64,000 nucleotides of DNA, taken from Bradyrhizobium diazoefficiens. Lineage in GTDB: Bacteria > Pseudomonadota > Alphaproteobacteria > Rhizobiales > Xanthobacteraceae. The notes below the pieces were generated by a model. That model had not been told where the DNA came from and made no database searches. It was given only the letters and a program-made list of their open reading frames with translations. Where the stretch lies: assembly GCF_018129965.1 (NCBI RefSeq), contig NZ_JAFCKW010000028.1, positions 1 through 64,000 on the forward strand. Direction: 5' to 3'. The position numbers and the translations under genes are program-made. This document shows, in pieces, positions 7,154 through 15,273 of this stretch (position 1 is its first letter; the number at the start of each line of letters is the position of its first letter).

Positions 7154-7257
7154 TAGAGCTTTTTCGGTTCTGATTGAATCAGAACCGAAGCTCTAGATTC
7201 TTGTTTTGACGCGTTTTCTTCACGCGAACCGGTATCCACTTCGCTCGAAAACGCTCT
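7154..7257. repeat. 100-bp palindrome-headed repeat, copy 2
   Basis: This is the second copy of the element at 6361-6460, in the same orientation about 790 bases away. The first arm has three additional T residues. The tail after the palindrome is identical for some 55 bases apart from one G to A change. Confidence 0.9.
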
Positions 7258-7268
7258 AACTCCCCTTC

Positions 7269-7339
7269 CGTCATGGCCGGGCTTGTCCCGCCTGCGCGGC
7301 CGAAGCCGCTTCGGCGAGGCGAAGGCCCGGGCATGACGA
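7269..7339. repeat. Intergenic repeat, CGTCATG(G/C)CCGGGC family
   Basis: Inverted ends CGTCATGGCCGGGCTTGTCC and GGCCCGGGCATGACGA frame a GC-rich centre. The same ends occur at 22366, 36505, 38312 and 55782. It lies downstream of the flavin oxidoreductase gene. Confidence 0.7.
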
Positions 7340-7380
7340 CCTCTCGATAAAATTGCCTCGTCGCAATTGGGGTGAAGACC

Positions 7381-8493
7381 CTACCGCGCCCCGAACGTCG
7401 TCTTGCCGAACAGCGCCTTTTGCGATGCGGGCTGCGAGCGCCAATATTGCGGCGGGGCTTCGACTTCGCCGCCGAGTTCGGCCGCGGCGTGCCAGCCCCA
7501 GCGCGGGTCGTAGAGCATGCCGCGGGCGAGCGCGACCATGTCGGCCTTGCCGCTAGCTATGATCTCCTCGGCGTGCCTGGCTTCGGTGATCAGACCGACC
7601 GCGATGGTCGGCAATCCGGTCTCGCGCCTGATGGCGTCGGCAAACTGCACCTGGTAGCCGGGGCCGAGCGTGATCTTCTGCAGCGGCGAGACGCCGCCGG
7701 AGGAGGCGTCGATCCAGTCGACGCCGCGCGCCTTCAGCGCGTTGGCAAAGGCGATGGTCTGCGCCAGATCCCAGCCGCCCTCGACCCAGTCGGTCGACGA
7801 CACCCGCATGCCGACCGGCCTGTCGGCCGGAAACACCGCGCGCACCGCATCATAGACCTCGAGCGGGAAGCGCATGCGGTTCTCGAGCGAACCGCCATAC
7901 TCATCGGTGCGCCTGTTGGAAATCGGCGACAGGAACTGGTGCAGGAGATAGCCGTGCGCGCCGTGCAGCTCGATCGCGTCGATGCCGAGCCGCGCGGCGC
8001 GCTTCGCGCAATCGACGAAGGCCTCGCGGATGCGCTTGAGGCCCGCGGCATCGAGCGCGAGCGGCGCGGCCTCGCCGTCCTTGTGCGGCAGCGCCGACGG
8101 CGCCACCGTCTGCCAGCCGCCTTCGCTCTCGGGAATGAGCTGGCCGCCGTCCCAGGGCCGCGCGCTCGAGGCCTTGCGGCCGGCATGGGCGAGCTGCATC
8201 GCGATCGCGGTGGAGGAATGCTTGCGCACCGAGGTGAGGATCTGCTTCAGCGCGGCCTCGGCGGCGTCGCTCCACAGCCCGAGGCAGCCGGGCGTGATGC
8301 GGCCGATCGCCTCGACATGGGTCGCCTCGATGCAGAACATCGCGGCGCCCGACAGCGCCAGATTGTTGATGTGGGTGAAGTGCCAGTCGGTGGCGACGCC
8401 GTCCTCGGCCGAATACTGGCACATCGGCGACACCACGAGACGGTTCTTCAACGTCAGGCCGCGCAGCTTGATCGGGGAAAACAGGGCGCTCAT
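7381..8493 (-). CDS. Old yellow enzyme family NADH:flavin oxidoreductase
   Basis: This 370-residue FMN-binding TIM barrel has the family landmarks: FSPIKLRGLTLKNRLVVSPM at the start, Cys25 in the SPMCQYS motif (the YqjM/XenA-type cysteine), QLAHAGRK at about 100-107, HGAHGYL with the substrate-binding histidines 177 and 180, and RTDEYGGSLENR at about 195-206. It should reduce activated alkenes (enones, nitro compounds) with NAD(P)H in the cytosol. The ATG at 8493 gives the conserved N-terminus; the longer frame to 8589 has no such match. It stands alone between repeat elements. Confidence 0.92.
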   Translation of the reverse strand: MSALFSPIKLRGLTLKNRLVVSPMCQYSAEDGVATDWHFTHINNLALSGAAMFCIEATHVEAIGRITPGCLGLWSDAAEAALKQILTSVRKHSSTAIAMQLAHAGRKASSARPWDGGQLIPESEGGWQTVAPSALPHKDGEAAPLALDAAGLKRIREAFVDCAKRAARLGIDAIELHGAHGYLLHQFLSPISNRRTDEYGGSLENRMRFPLEVYDAVRAVFPADRPVGMRVSSTDWVEGGWDLAQTIAFANALKARGVDWIDASSGGVSPLQKITLGPGYQVQFADAIRRETGLPTIAVGLITEARHAEEIIASGKADMVALARGMLYDPRWGWHAAAELGGEVEAPPQYWRSQPASQKALFGKTTFGAR

Positions 8494-8591
8494 GCGGGGG
8501 TTCCGGACTGAGAGGGGGCGATCTGCATGAGTGTAGTGCGTGGGGGCCAGATTGCCAGCGGCGGGAATGACATGGCGGGATGCGTTCACGC

Positions 8592-8636
8592 CGCCGTCGT
8601 CCCGGATCTGCGCTTCGCTTGTCCGGGACGACAGCG
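8592..8636. repeat. Short inverted repeat, GTCCCGGATCTGCGC...GGGACGAC
   Basis: A hairpin-forming motif, CCGTCGTCCCGGATCTGCGC, with the complementary CTTGTCCGGGACGACAG. A close relative is present at 12803-12840. It lies between two minus-strand genes. Confidence 0.65.
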
Positions 8637-8653
8637 GCGAGAAGCACCCGCGC

Positions 8654-9646
8654 CTACGGCTTGATGCCGGCGGCCTTGATGAGCTCCTGATTGGCCACGA
8701 GCTCGCGCTTGACGAGGTCGTCCATCCCGGACGGCGTCATCGGCATCGGTTCGAGGCCGATCTTCTTCAGGCTCGCCTGCATCGCCGGATCGGCCAGGAC
8801 CTTCTCGCCCGCCGCGTGCAGCTTCTCGACGATCTCGCGCGGCGTCTTCGCCGGCACGAACACGCCGAACCAGATCTCGCTGTCGGCGTCCTTCAATCCG
8901 ATCTCGAGCGGTGTCGGCACGTCGGGCAGCTCGGCGACGCGCTTGGGCGTCGAGACCACCAGCGCGCGGACCTGGCCCTCGCGGATCAGCGGCAGCGCGG
9001 TCGCCAGCGGGCAGAAATAGAGATCAATCCGGCCGCCGAGAATGTCCGCGATCACTTCCGGCCCGGCGCGATACGGCACATGCGTGGCCTCGATCCCGGC
9101 GGCATAGCGGAACTTCTCGGTCGAGATATGCACGGCGCTGCCGATGCCGACCGAGCCGAACGAGATCGAGCCGGGCTTTGCCTTGGCCTCTGTGATGAAG
9201 TCCTGGATGGTTTTCCAGGGCCGCTCCTTCGGCACGATCATCACATTGGCGGCGGATCCGATCATCAACACCGAGGCGAGGTCGCGGCTGGGATCGAAAC
9301 TCGCGTTCGGAAATATCAGGGGCGCGACGGTCAGCGCCGACGACTGGGCGAGCAGGCTGTAGCCATCGGGATCGGATTTGGCGACCTGCACTGAGCCGAC
9401 CACGCCGCCGCCGCCGGCGCGGTTTTCGACCACGATGGATTGACCGAGCTCGGCGGAGAGACGCTCGAACACCAGCCGCGGAACCACATCGGCCGCGCTG
9501 CCCGGACCGAACGGAATGGTCGCCTTGATCAGCCGCGTCGGCCAGTCCTGTGCCTGTGCTTGTGCCTGTACTTGGGCCTGCATTTGCGCCGCAGCGGCGA
9601 GCCAGACGCCGGCACCGAGGCAAAACACGCGAAGAAACCTGCTCAT
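8654..9646 (-). CDS. Bug/TctC-type periplasmic substrate-binding protein
   Basis: This 330-residue exported protein has a signal peptide followed by a low-complexity AQVQAQAQAQAQ segment and then the Bug-family core: WPTRLIKATIPFGPGSAADV, VVENRAGGGGVVGS, the DPDGYSLL loop, and FGSVGIGSAVH. These proteins bind carboxylates or similar small molecules for tripartite tricarboxylate transporters, but orphan copies without TctA/TctB, as here, are very common in alpha- and betaproteobacteria. The ATG at 9646 is preferred over 9667 because it gives a compact signal peptide. The Gln/Ala tract is encoded by near-perfect hexanucleotide repeats at about 9547-9590. Confidence 0.9.
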   Translation of the reverse strand: MSRFLRVFCLGAGVWLAAAAQMQAQVQAQAQAQDWPTRLIKATIPFGPGSAADVVPRLVFERLSAELGQSIVVENRAGGGGVVGSVQVAKSDPDGYSLLAQSSALTVAPLIFPNASFDPSRDLASVLMIGSAANVMIVPKERPWKTIQDFITEAKAKPGSISFGSVGIGSAVHISTEKFRYAAGIEATHVPYRAGPEVIADILGGRIDLYFCPLATALPLIREGQVRALVVSTPKRVAELPDVPTPLEIGLKDADSEIWFGVFVPAKTPREIVEKLHAAGEKVLADPAMQASLKKIGLEPMPMTPSGMDDLVKRELVANQELIKAAGIKP

Positions 9647-9702
9647 CGAAAACTCCAGTGAACTCACCGGGATCGGTGCAAGAACCGTTCCGTCGCCGCC
9701 TG

Positions 9703-10794
9703 CTATTCCACCAGCGCGAACTGCAGCAGCAGCGTGCGCTGGAGCAGCGAGAAATTGTCATCCGAGATCAGCGTCAGCACGGTCTCGCCCTCGGGCGTGA
9801 CGTGGGCGTCGATGCCTTCCATGTTGTCGATCTCGTGGCCGAGATCGGCCGCAAACAGCGAGGGACCGTCGACCAGCGCGTTCGGCGCGATGGATTTCAG
9901 GGGAATGGCGCGAATGCGGATGTTGATGCCGGTGAACCAGGAGAATTTGCGTTCGAGGATAAGCAACTCGCCGGACGGCAGCAGCGTGGCATCACTGATG
10001 TCGAATTTTTCCGTGCGGCGCACGCTGAACTGGCCCGGCGTGGGGCCGCCGATCAGGAAGGCGACGAGATTGCCGTCGGCGTCAAGACCGCGCTCCGAGA
10101 ATGCGATCAGCGTGCCCGCGAGCGGCATGGTCTGGTCCTTGCCTTTCGGCACGAACACCAGCGCCTCGAGCCCCTTGTTGGACGGTAGCTTGCGCACCGC
10201 CGGCGGCGTCGGGATCACCTCGCCGCGGGCGCGGGTGCCGCCCCTGGAAAAATCGAACCGCATGATCTGGTTGACGCGCTCGAGCCCGACGTAAACGAAG
10301 GAGCCGTCGCGCGCGAGCGACTCGGTGTCGTACCAATAGCGCTTCTCGGTGATCGGCCGGCCTTCAGCGCCCAGCACCGGCGCGGCCTCGACGTCGTCGA
10401 GCCCGACCATCTTGCCGCCGGAATAGCGGATGACCCCGGTGAACCAGCCGCCCTGGTCGGAGACCGCGAGGAAGCGTTCGCCCCCGGCATCGAGCCGGAT
10501 GGCGGACAGGCCACCGAAGCCGCGATAGGGCGAGGTCAGCACGAGGCCGCTGCGAAATTCCAGCGAGCCGAACCGCACGCGCGACCGGTCGCGCGGCTCG
10601 AACGAGGGGATCTGCCGCGCATTGACCTCGATGCTGACAGGTTCGGTGACGCTGTGTTCGGGCGGCGGCACCGGTCCGCGCGGCGGCGGCGGCGCAGTCG
10701 CGCTTTGCGCCCGCGCCAGGCGGGAGAGTGCGAGAGTGGAAAATCCCGCCGCCGCGTGGCCTAGGACGCTGCGGCGGGATGGATGCGTGCTCAC
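9703..10794 (-). CDS. Esterase-like-activity-of-phytase family protein, Tat-exported
   Basis: The 363-residue product starts with a twin-arginine signal (SRRSVLGHAAAG) and a proline-rich linker (about 33-46). It then shows the beta-propeller-like phytase-esterase family pattern: YRGFGGLSAIRL, FLAVSDQGGWF, DTESLARDGSFVYVGLER, NKGLEALVF and a C-terminal DNMEGID. Most members are periplasmic proteins of unclear substrate, and some have esterase activity. It overlaps the end of cobT by 4 bases (ATGA), so it is translated as the last gene of the cobT unit. No link of this family to cobalamin metabolism is established. Confidence 0.85.
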   Translation of the reverse strand: MSTHPSRRSVLGHAAAGFSTLALSRLARAQSATAPPPPRGPVPPPEHSVTEPVSIEVNARQIPSFEPRDRSRVRFGSLEFRSGLVLTSPYRGFGGLSAIRLDAGGERFLAVSDQGGWFTGVIRYSGGKMVGLDDVEAAPVLGAEGRPITEKRYWYDTESLARDGSFVYVGLERVNQIMRFDFSRGGTRARGEVIPTPPAVRKLPSNKGLEALVFVPKGKDQTMPLAGTLIAFSERGLDADGNLVAFLIGGPTPGQFSVRRTEKFDISDATLLPSGELLILERKFSWFTGINIRIRAIPLKSIAPNALVDGPSLFAADLGHEIDNMEGIDAHVTPEGETVLTLISDDNFSLLQRTLLLQFALVE

Positions 10795-12692
10795 GAATGC
10801 AGTTTGCGTCGCGGACGGCCGGCCGGTTGCGGCGGCGCGGTGTTGGTCTCGCTGAACAGCTCGGCGAGCTTCTCGGTGATGGCGCCGCCGAGTTCTTCGG
10901 CGTCCACGATCGTCACCGCGCGGCGGTAGTAGCGCGTCACGTCATGGCCGATTCCGATCGCGATCAGCTCGACCGGCGAGCGGGTCTCGATCTCCTCGAT
11001 GATGTGGCGCAGATGCCGCTCGAGATAGTTGCCGGCATTGACCGACAGCGTGGAATCGTCGACCGGCGCACCGTCGGAGATCATCATCAGGATCTTGCGC
11101 TGCTCGGGACGGCCGAGCAGCCGCTTGTGCGCCCAGTCGAGCGCCTCGCCGTCGATGTTCTCCTTCAAGAGGCCCTCGCGCATCATCAGGCCGAGATTCT
11201 TCCGCGCACGGCGCCAGGGCGCATCCGCGGACTTGTAGATGATGTGGCGCAGATCGTTGAGGCGGCCGGGATTGGCCGGCTTGCCGGCGGCCAGCCACGC
11301 CTCGCGCGATTGCCCGCCCTTCCAGGCGCGCGTGGTGAAGCCGAGAATCTCGACCTTGACGCCGCAACGCTCCAGCGTGCGCGCCAGAATATCGGCGCAG
11401 GTCGCGGCCACCGTGATCGGACGCCCGCGCATCGAGCCGGAATTGTCGAGCAGCAGCGTCACCACGGTGTCGCGGAAGGTCGCTTCCTTCTCGTGCATGA
11501 ACGAGAGGGGATGGTGCGGATCGGTCACCACGCGCGACAGCCGCGCGGGATCCAGGATGCCTTCTTCGAGATCGAACTCCCAGGCGCGGTTCTGCTGCGC
11601 CATCAGCTTGCGCTGCAAGCGGTTGGCGAGGCGGGCGACGATGCCCTGCAGATGCGCGAGCTGCTTGTCGAGATAGGCGCGCAGGCGCTCCAGCTCGTCA
11701 TGGTCGCAGAGGTCCTCGGCGGCGATGACCTCGTCGAACTTGGGCGCGAAAGCGTGATATTCCGGCCCGCGCGGCTCGTTCTTGCCGTGCGAGTTCGGAC
11801 GTGTCGCCTCGCCCGGGGTCTCGTCGTCGCCGAGTTCGCCGTCGTCGAACGTGTCGGAGGTCGAGGCCTGCGCGCTTTCCATCGCGCTCTCGCTCATCTC
11901 CTCCGAGGAGGCCTGCGCCTGGTCGGCGCTCATCTCCTGGGCGGCGTCGGAATCGGGCGAGCCTTCGGCGCCGGACTGGTCGTTGTCGCCGTCCTGGTTC
12001 TCGTCGTTGTCCTCATTGTCTTCGCTGTCGGCGTTGCGCTCGTCGCCGAGCTCGAGCGCCGAGAGCAGATCATGCACGGCATCGCCGAACTTGGTCTGGT
12101 CCTCGACGAAGGTGTCGAGCCGGTCGAGCCGCTTGCCGATCTTGTCTTCGAGGATCGGCCGCCACAGATCGACCACCTTCTTCGCCGCCGTCGGCGGCGC
12201 AAGGCCGGTCAGGCGCTCGCGCACCAGCATCGCCAGCGCGTCGGCCAGCGGCGCGTCGGCCCGGTCGGTGATCTCGTCGAACTTGCCGCGATGGAAATGG
12301 TCGTCGAGCATCGCGGTGAGATTCTTGGCAACGCCGGCCATGCGGCGCGCGCCGATCGCCTCGACCCGGGCCTGCTCAACCGCCTCGAACACGCCGCGCG
12401 CCTGGGGATTGCCGGGCATCAGCTTGCGATGCAGCTTGGCATCGTGACAGGCGAGCTTGAGCGCGATGGAATCGGCGTGTCCGCGCACGATCGCGGCGTC
12501 GCGCTTGGTCATCTTGCGCGCCGGCTCCGGCAGCCGCGCCTTGCCGGGCGCAAGCCCCGGCCGTTCGGCAGCGAAGCTGACGTCGAGTTCGGGCGATTTC
12601 GCGATCGCCTTCAGACAGGCCGCAACCGAGCGCTTGAACGGCTCGGTCGGCGCTTCCTTGGTGTTGCGGTATTTGCTGTTGGAGGTGGTCAT
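10791..12692 (-). CDS. cobT: Aerobic cobaltochelatase subunit CobT
   Basis: CobT is the VWA-domain partner of CobS and CobN in ATP-dependent insertion of cobalt into hydrogenobyrinic acid a,c-diamide. The 633-residue protein has an N-terminal CobT domain (1 to about 210) and a very acidic low-complexity linker (about 215-300, rich in Asp, Glu, Ser and Gln). A C-terminal VWA domain follows, with the MIDAS motif DNSGSMRG starting at Asp416. The ATG at 12692 gives the family's N-terminus (MTTSNSKYRNTKEAP). A repeat element separates it from cobS (12849-13847). cobN is not in the window. Confidence 0.96.
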   Translation of the reverse strand: MTTSNSKYRNTKEAPTEPFKRSVAACLKAIAKSPELDVSFAAERPGLAPGKARLPEPARKMTKRDAAIVRGHADSIALKLACHDAKLHRKLMPGNPQARGVFEAVEQARVEAIGARRMAGVAKNLTAMLDDHFHRGKFDEITDRADAPLADALAMLVRERLTGLAPPTAAKKVVDLWRPILEDKIGKRLDRLDTFVEDQTKFGDAVHDLLSALELGDERNADSEDNEDNDENQDGDNDQSGAEGSPDSDAAQEMSADQAQASSEEMSESAMESAQASTSDTFDDGELGDDETPGEATRPNSHGKNEPRGPEYHAFAPKFDEVIAAEDLCDHDELERLRAYLDKQLAHLQGIVARLANRLQRKLMAQQNRAWEFDLEEGILDPARLSRVVTDPHHPLSFMHEKEATFRDTVVTLLLDNSGSMRGRPITVAATCADILARTLERCGVKVEILGFTTRAWKGGQSREAWLAAGKPANPGRLNDLRHIIYKSADAPWRRARKNLGLMMREGLLKENIDGEALDWAHKRLLGRPEQRKILMMISDGAPVDDSTLSVNAGNYLERHLRHIIEEIETRSPVELIAIGIGHDVTRYYRRAVTIVDAEELGGAITEKLAELFSETNTAPPQPAGRPRRKLHS

Positions 12693-12701
12693 CTCGATCT
12701 C

Positions 12702-12842
12702 ACCGTCGTCCCCGCGAAGGCGGGGACCCATAACCACAGAGGGCGGTTGCGAAGCCGCAAAAGACGGCTCCGATCTTCGCGATAACCACGGCCTGTGGTT
12801 ATGGGTCCCGGATCTGCGCTGGCGCTTGTCCGGGACGACATC
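12702..12842. repeat. Composite inverted repeat between cobS and cobT
   Basis: The left part (12702-12735) reads ACCGTCGTCCCCGCGAAGGC then GGGGACCCATAACCAC. The right part (12789-12842) carries the inverse GGTTATGGGTCCC and then CGGATCTGCGCTGGCGCTTG followed by TCCGGGACGACAT. Together they could form a long stem in the cobS-cobT intercistronic transcript. Confidence 0.75.
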
Positions 12843-12848
12843 TCAGCC

Positions 12849-13847
12849 TCAGCTCAGCGCCACGTTCACCGAGGATTCCGGCAGCTCCGCGTTGAAGCAG
12901 CGCTGATAGAATTCGGCGACCAGCGGACGCTCGAGCTCGTCGCACTTGTTGAGGAAGGTGACGCGGAAGGCGAAGCCGATATCGCTGAAGATGTCGGCGT
13001 TCTCGGCCCAGGTGATCACCGTACGCGGGCTCATCACCGTCGACAGGTCGCCGTTGGCGAAGGCGTTGCGGGTGAGGTCGGCAAGGCGAACCATCTTGTT
13101 GACGATGTCGCGGCCTTCCTGATTGCGATAGTGCTTGGCCTTGGCCAGCACGATCTCCACTTCCTCGTCATGGGCGAGATAGTTCAGCGTGGTGACGATC
13201 GACCAGCGGTCCATCTGGCCCTGGTTGATCTGCTGCGTGCCGTGATAGAGGCCCGACGTATCGCCGAGGCCCACGGTGTTCGCCGTGGCAAAAAGCCGGA
13301 ACGCCGGGTGCGGCTTGATCACCTTGTTCTGGTCGAGCAGCGTCAGGCGGCCCGAGACTTCCAGCACGCGCTGGATCACGAACATCACGTCCGGGCGGCC
13401 GGCGTCGTATTCGTCGAACACCAGCGCGACGTTGTGCTGAAGCGCCCAGGGCAGAATGCCGTCGCGGAATTCGGTGACCTGCTTGCCGTCGCGGACCACG
13501 ATCGAGTCCTTGCCGACGAGATCGATACGGCTGATGTGGCTGTCGAGGTTGACGCGCACGCAGGGCCAGTTCAGGCGCGCGGCGACCTGCTCGATATGGG
13601 TGGATTTGCCGGTGCCGTGATAGCCGGTCACCATCACGCGGCGGTTGCGCGCGAAACCGGCGAGAATCGCGAGTGTGGTGGCGCGATCGAAGCGGTAATC
13701 GGGATCGGCATCGGGCACATGAGGATCGGCTGCGGAATAGGCCGGCACTTCGAGATCGCTGTCGATCCCGAACACCTGGCGCACCGACACCTTCATGTCG
13801 GGCAGACCGGAAACTTCCTCAACTTTGGACATGGCGGCGGTCGTCAT
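12849..13847 (-). CDS. cobS: Aerobic cobaltochelatase subunit CobS
   Basis: CobS is the AAA+ ATPase that forms a hexameric ring and, with CobT, drives cobalt chelation by CobN in aerobic cobalamin synthesis. The 332-residue product has a Walker A motif, GYHGTGKST (75-83), a Walker B, VALVFDEYD (140-148), and sensor-type LFATANTVGLGD. A GGAGG ribosome-binding site precedes the ATG at 13847, so the longer open frame is rejected. It is the first gene of a cobS-cobT-phytase-like series on the minus strand. Confidence 0.97.
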   Translation of the reverse strand: MTTAAMSKVEEVSGLPDMKVSVRQVFGIDSDLEVPAYSAADPHVPDADPDYRFDRATTLAILAGFARNRRVMVTGYHGTGKSTHIEQVAARLNWPCVRVNLDSHISRIDLVGKDSIVVRDGKQVTEFRDGILPWALQHNVALVFDEYDAGRPDVMFVIQRVLEVSGRLTLLDQNKVIKPHPAFRLFATANTVGLGDTSGLYHGTQQINQGQMDRWSIVTTLNYLAHDEEVEIVLAKAKHYRNQEGRDIVNKMVRLADLTRNAFANGDLSTVMSPRTVITWAENADIFSDIGFAFRVTFLNKCDELERPLVAEFYQRCFNAELPESSVNVALS

Positions 13848-14144
13848 CAATCCTCCGAGGTTCCGGGCGATCCCGAAACCAGTTATTTGCACGATGGCTG
13901 CGGCTGGGTGCGTCTGCGAACGTATCAGAGACAACGTCCCGGCAGAAGCCCGACCCGCAATCAAAGTTCCGTTGTCTTTTCATCGAGATAGGCAAGGAAC
14001 GCGATTTTGGGAAGGCTGCCCTGCGAATCACGCCCGGATTTCGGACCGGGATGCGCGACCTGCACGGGCGAATGGCACTTTTACCCCTGCTCCCGACTTA
14101 TGTAGGGTCTGAACCCATATACCGGCCCCCAACACAGAGACGAT
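13848..14144. other. Divergent intergenic region, cobS / DedA
   Basis: This 297-bp interval should hold the outward promoters of cobS and the DedA gene. I do not see a cobalamin riboswitch (no B12-box-like segment) or a convincing -35/-10 pair. Nothing else is recognised. Confidence 0.5.
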
Positions 14145-14807
14145 GTGACGTCCTTTCTCGATCCCCTCATAGCCTTCGTCTCGGCCCATGCGTGGCTGGC
14201 GTACCTGACGCTGTTCCTGGCGGCCCTGCTCGAGGCCGTGCCCGTGGTGGGCTCGGTGATCCCCGGCTCGACCATCATCCTGGCGCTGAGCGCCCTGATC
14301 CCGGGGGGAGAATTGAAGCTGCAATGGGTGCTGCTTGCCGCCGCGCTTGGCGCGGTGCTGGGCGACGGGTCGGCCTATTGGGTCGGGCACCGCCAGCAAC
14401 GCGAAATCCTCAACACCTGGCCGCTGACCAATTATCCGCGCGTGGTGGCCGAGAGCGAGAGCTTCTTCAACCGCTTCGGCACCTGGGCCGTGTTCTTCGC
14501 CCGCTTCGTGCCGCCGATCCGCGCCTTCGTGCCGGTAACGGCCGGTGCGCTGGGGATGGCGCCGCCGCGCTTCTACGCGATCAACATTCCCGCGATCCTG
14601 GTGTGGGCGCCGGCCCATGTCCTACCGGGCGTGCTGGCCGTGTCGGCCCTGCACCAATATGCCGGGCTGCCGCACCATCAGCATATCGGCAAGCACATCT
14701 GGATCCTTGCCGTCATCGGTGGTGCGATCATTCTGGGGCTGGCAATCTGGATCATGCGCCGCCGGAATGGTAGCGGGGTTGCGCAAGCGAAAAGCAGAGG
14801 CGCGTAG
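14145..14807 (+). CDS. DedA (SNARE-associated/VTT) family membrane protein
   Basis: The 220-residue protein shows the DedA signature: E-x-VPVVGSVIPGST near residues 30-43 and FARFVPPIRAFVPVTAGALG near 120-140, with transmembrane segments around 15-35, 55-75, 145-170 and 185-203. DedA proteins are inner-membrane transporters involved in recycling polyprenyl-phosphate carriers or phospholipids and in membrane homeostasis. The start is a GTG at 14145 that gives the expected short N-terminus. The C-terminus is basic. It is transcribed divergently from cobS. Confidence 0.88.
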   Translation: MTSFLDPLIAFVSAHAWLAYLTLFLAALLEAVPVVGSVIPGSTIILALSALIPGGELKLQWVLLAAALGAVLGDGSAYWVGHRQQREILNTWPLTNYPRVVAESESFFNRFGTWAVFFARFVPPIRAFVPVTAGALGMAPPRFYAINIPAILVWAPAHVLPGVLAVSALHQYAGLPHHQHIGKHIWILAVIGGAIILGLAIWIMRRRNGSGVAQAKSRGA

Positions 14808-14858
14808 GGGTTGGCTCGGAGCTGAAAGCTGCCGCGCCAAATATCACCGACTATCTTA

Positions 14859-15245
14859 TCAATCCCCCGCGATCACATGGGAGCCTGCCACGGCGTCCAC
14901 CAGCGCGGCTTCGAGGTCTTTCGCCTGAAAAGGCTTCTGCAGAACGCGCCGATCCGCATAGTCCTTGCGCAAGCCCGCCGAGCCGTAACCGGTCGCAAAG
15001 ATGAACGGCACATCCTTCTGGCGTAGCGCGTCGGCTATCGCATAGGTGTCATGGCCGTCCAGGTTGAGGTCGAGGACCGCCACGTCGACCTGTTCCTTAC
15101 CGATCAGCTCCAGCGCGCGCGGCACGTTGGTGGCCGGTCCGACCAGATTGCAGCCGAACTCCTCGAGCATGTCCTCGATCAACATCGCAATCATCATCTC
15201 GTCTTCGACGACGAGGACCTTGCGGTTTGACAGTTCCCGCCTGCT
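14859..15245 (-). CDS. Single-domain response regulator
   Basis: This 128-residue receiver domain has the acidic pair in VLVVEDEMMI, the phosphoacceptor Asp60 in VAVLDLNLDG, a T/S position in FIFATGYGS and the conserved Lys in VLQKPF. It has no output domain, so it likely acts by protein contacts or as a phosphate sink. I chose the TTG at 15245 because a perfect GGAGG lies 7 bases upstream, whereas the longer frame (TTG at 15281) runs into the kinase gene. It follows the large kinase gene by 28 bases on the same strand and is probably its phosphorylation partner. Confidence 0.88.
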   Translation of the reverse strand, partial: SRRELSNRKVLVVEDEMMIAMLIEDMLEEFGCNLVGPATNVPRALELIGKEQVDVAVLDLNLDGHDTYAIADALRQKDVPFIFATGYGSAGLRKDYADRRVLQKPFQAKDLEAALVDAVAGSHVIAGD

Positions 15246-15273
15246 CAAATTCTCACCTCCCGTGCCTGTCTGG

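Noticed and set aside
10728..12785. 685-codon plus-strand frame opposite cobT
   Set aside because: Shadow of cobT; CobT has a MIDAS motif and ATGA overlap, while this frame has only low-complexity composition.
13848..14144. Possible cobalamin riboswitch upstream of cobS
   Set aside because: No B12-box-like sequence or surrounding conserved stems were found on the minus strand.
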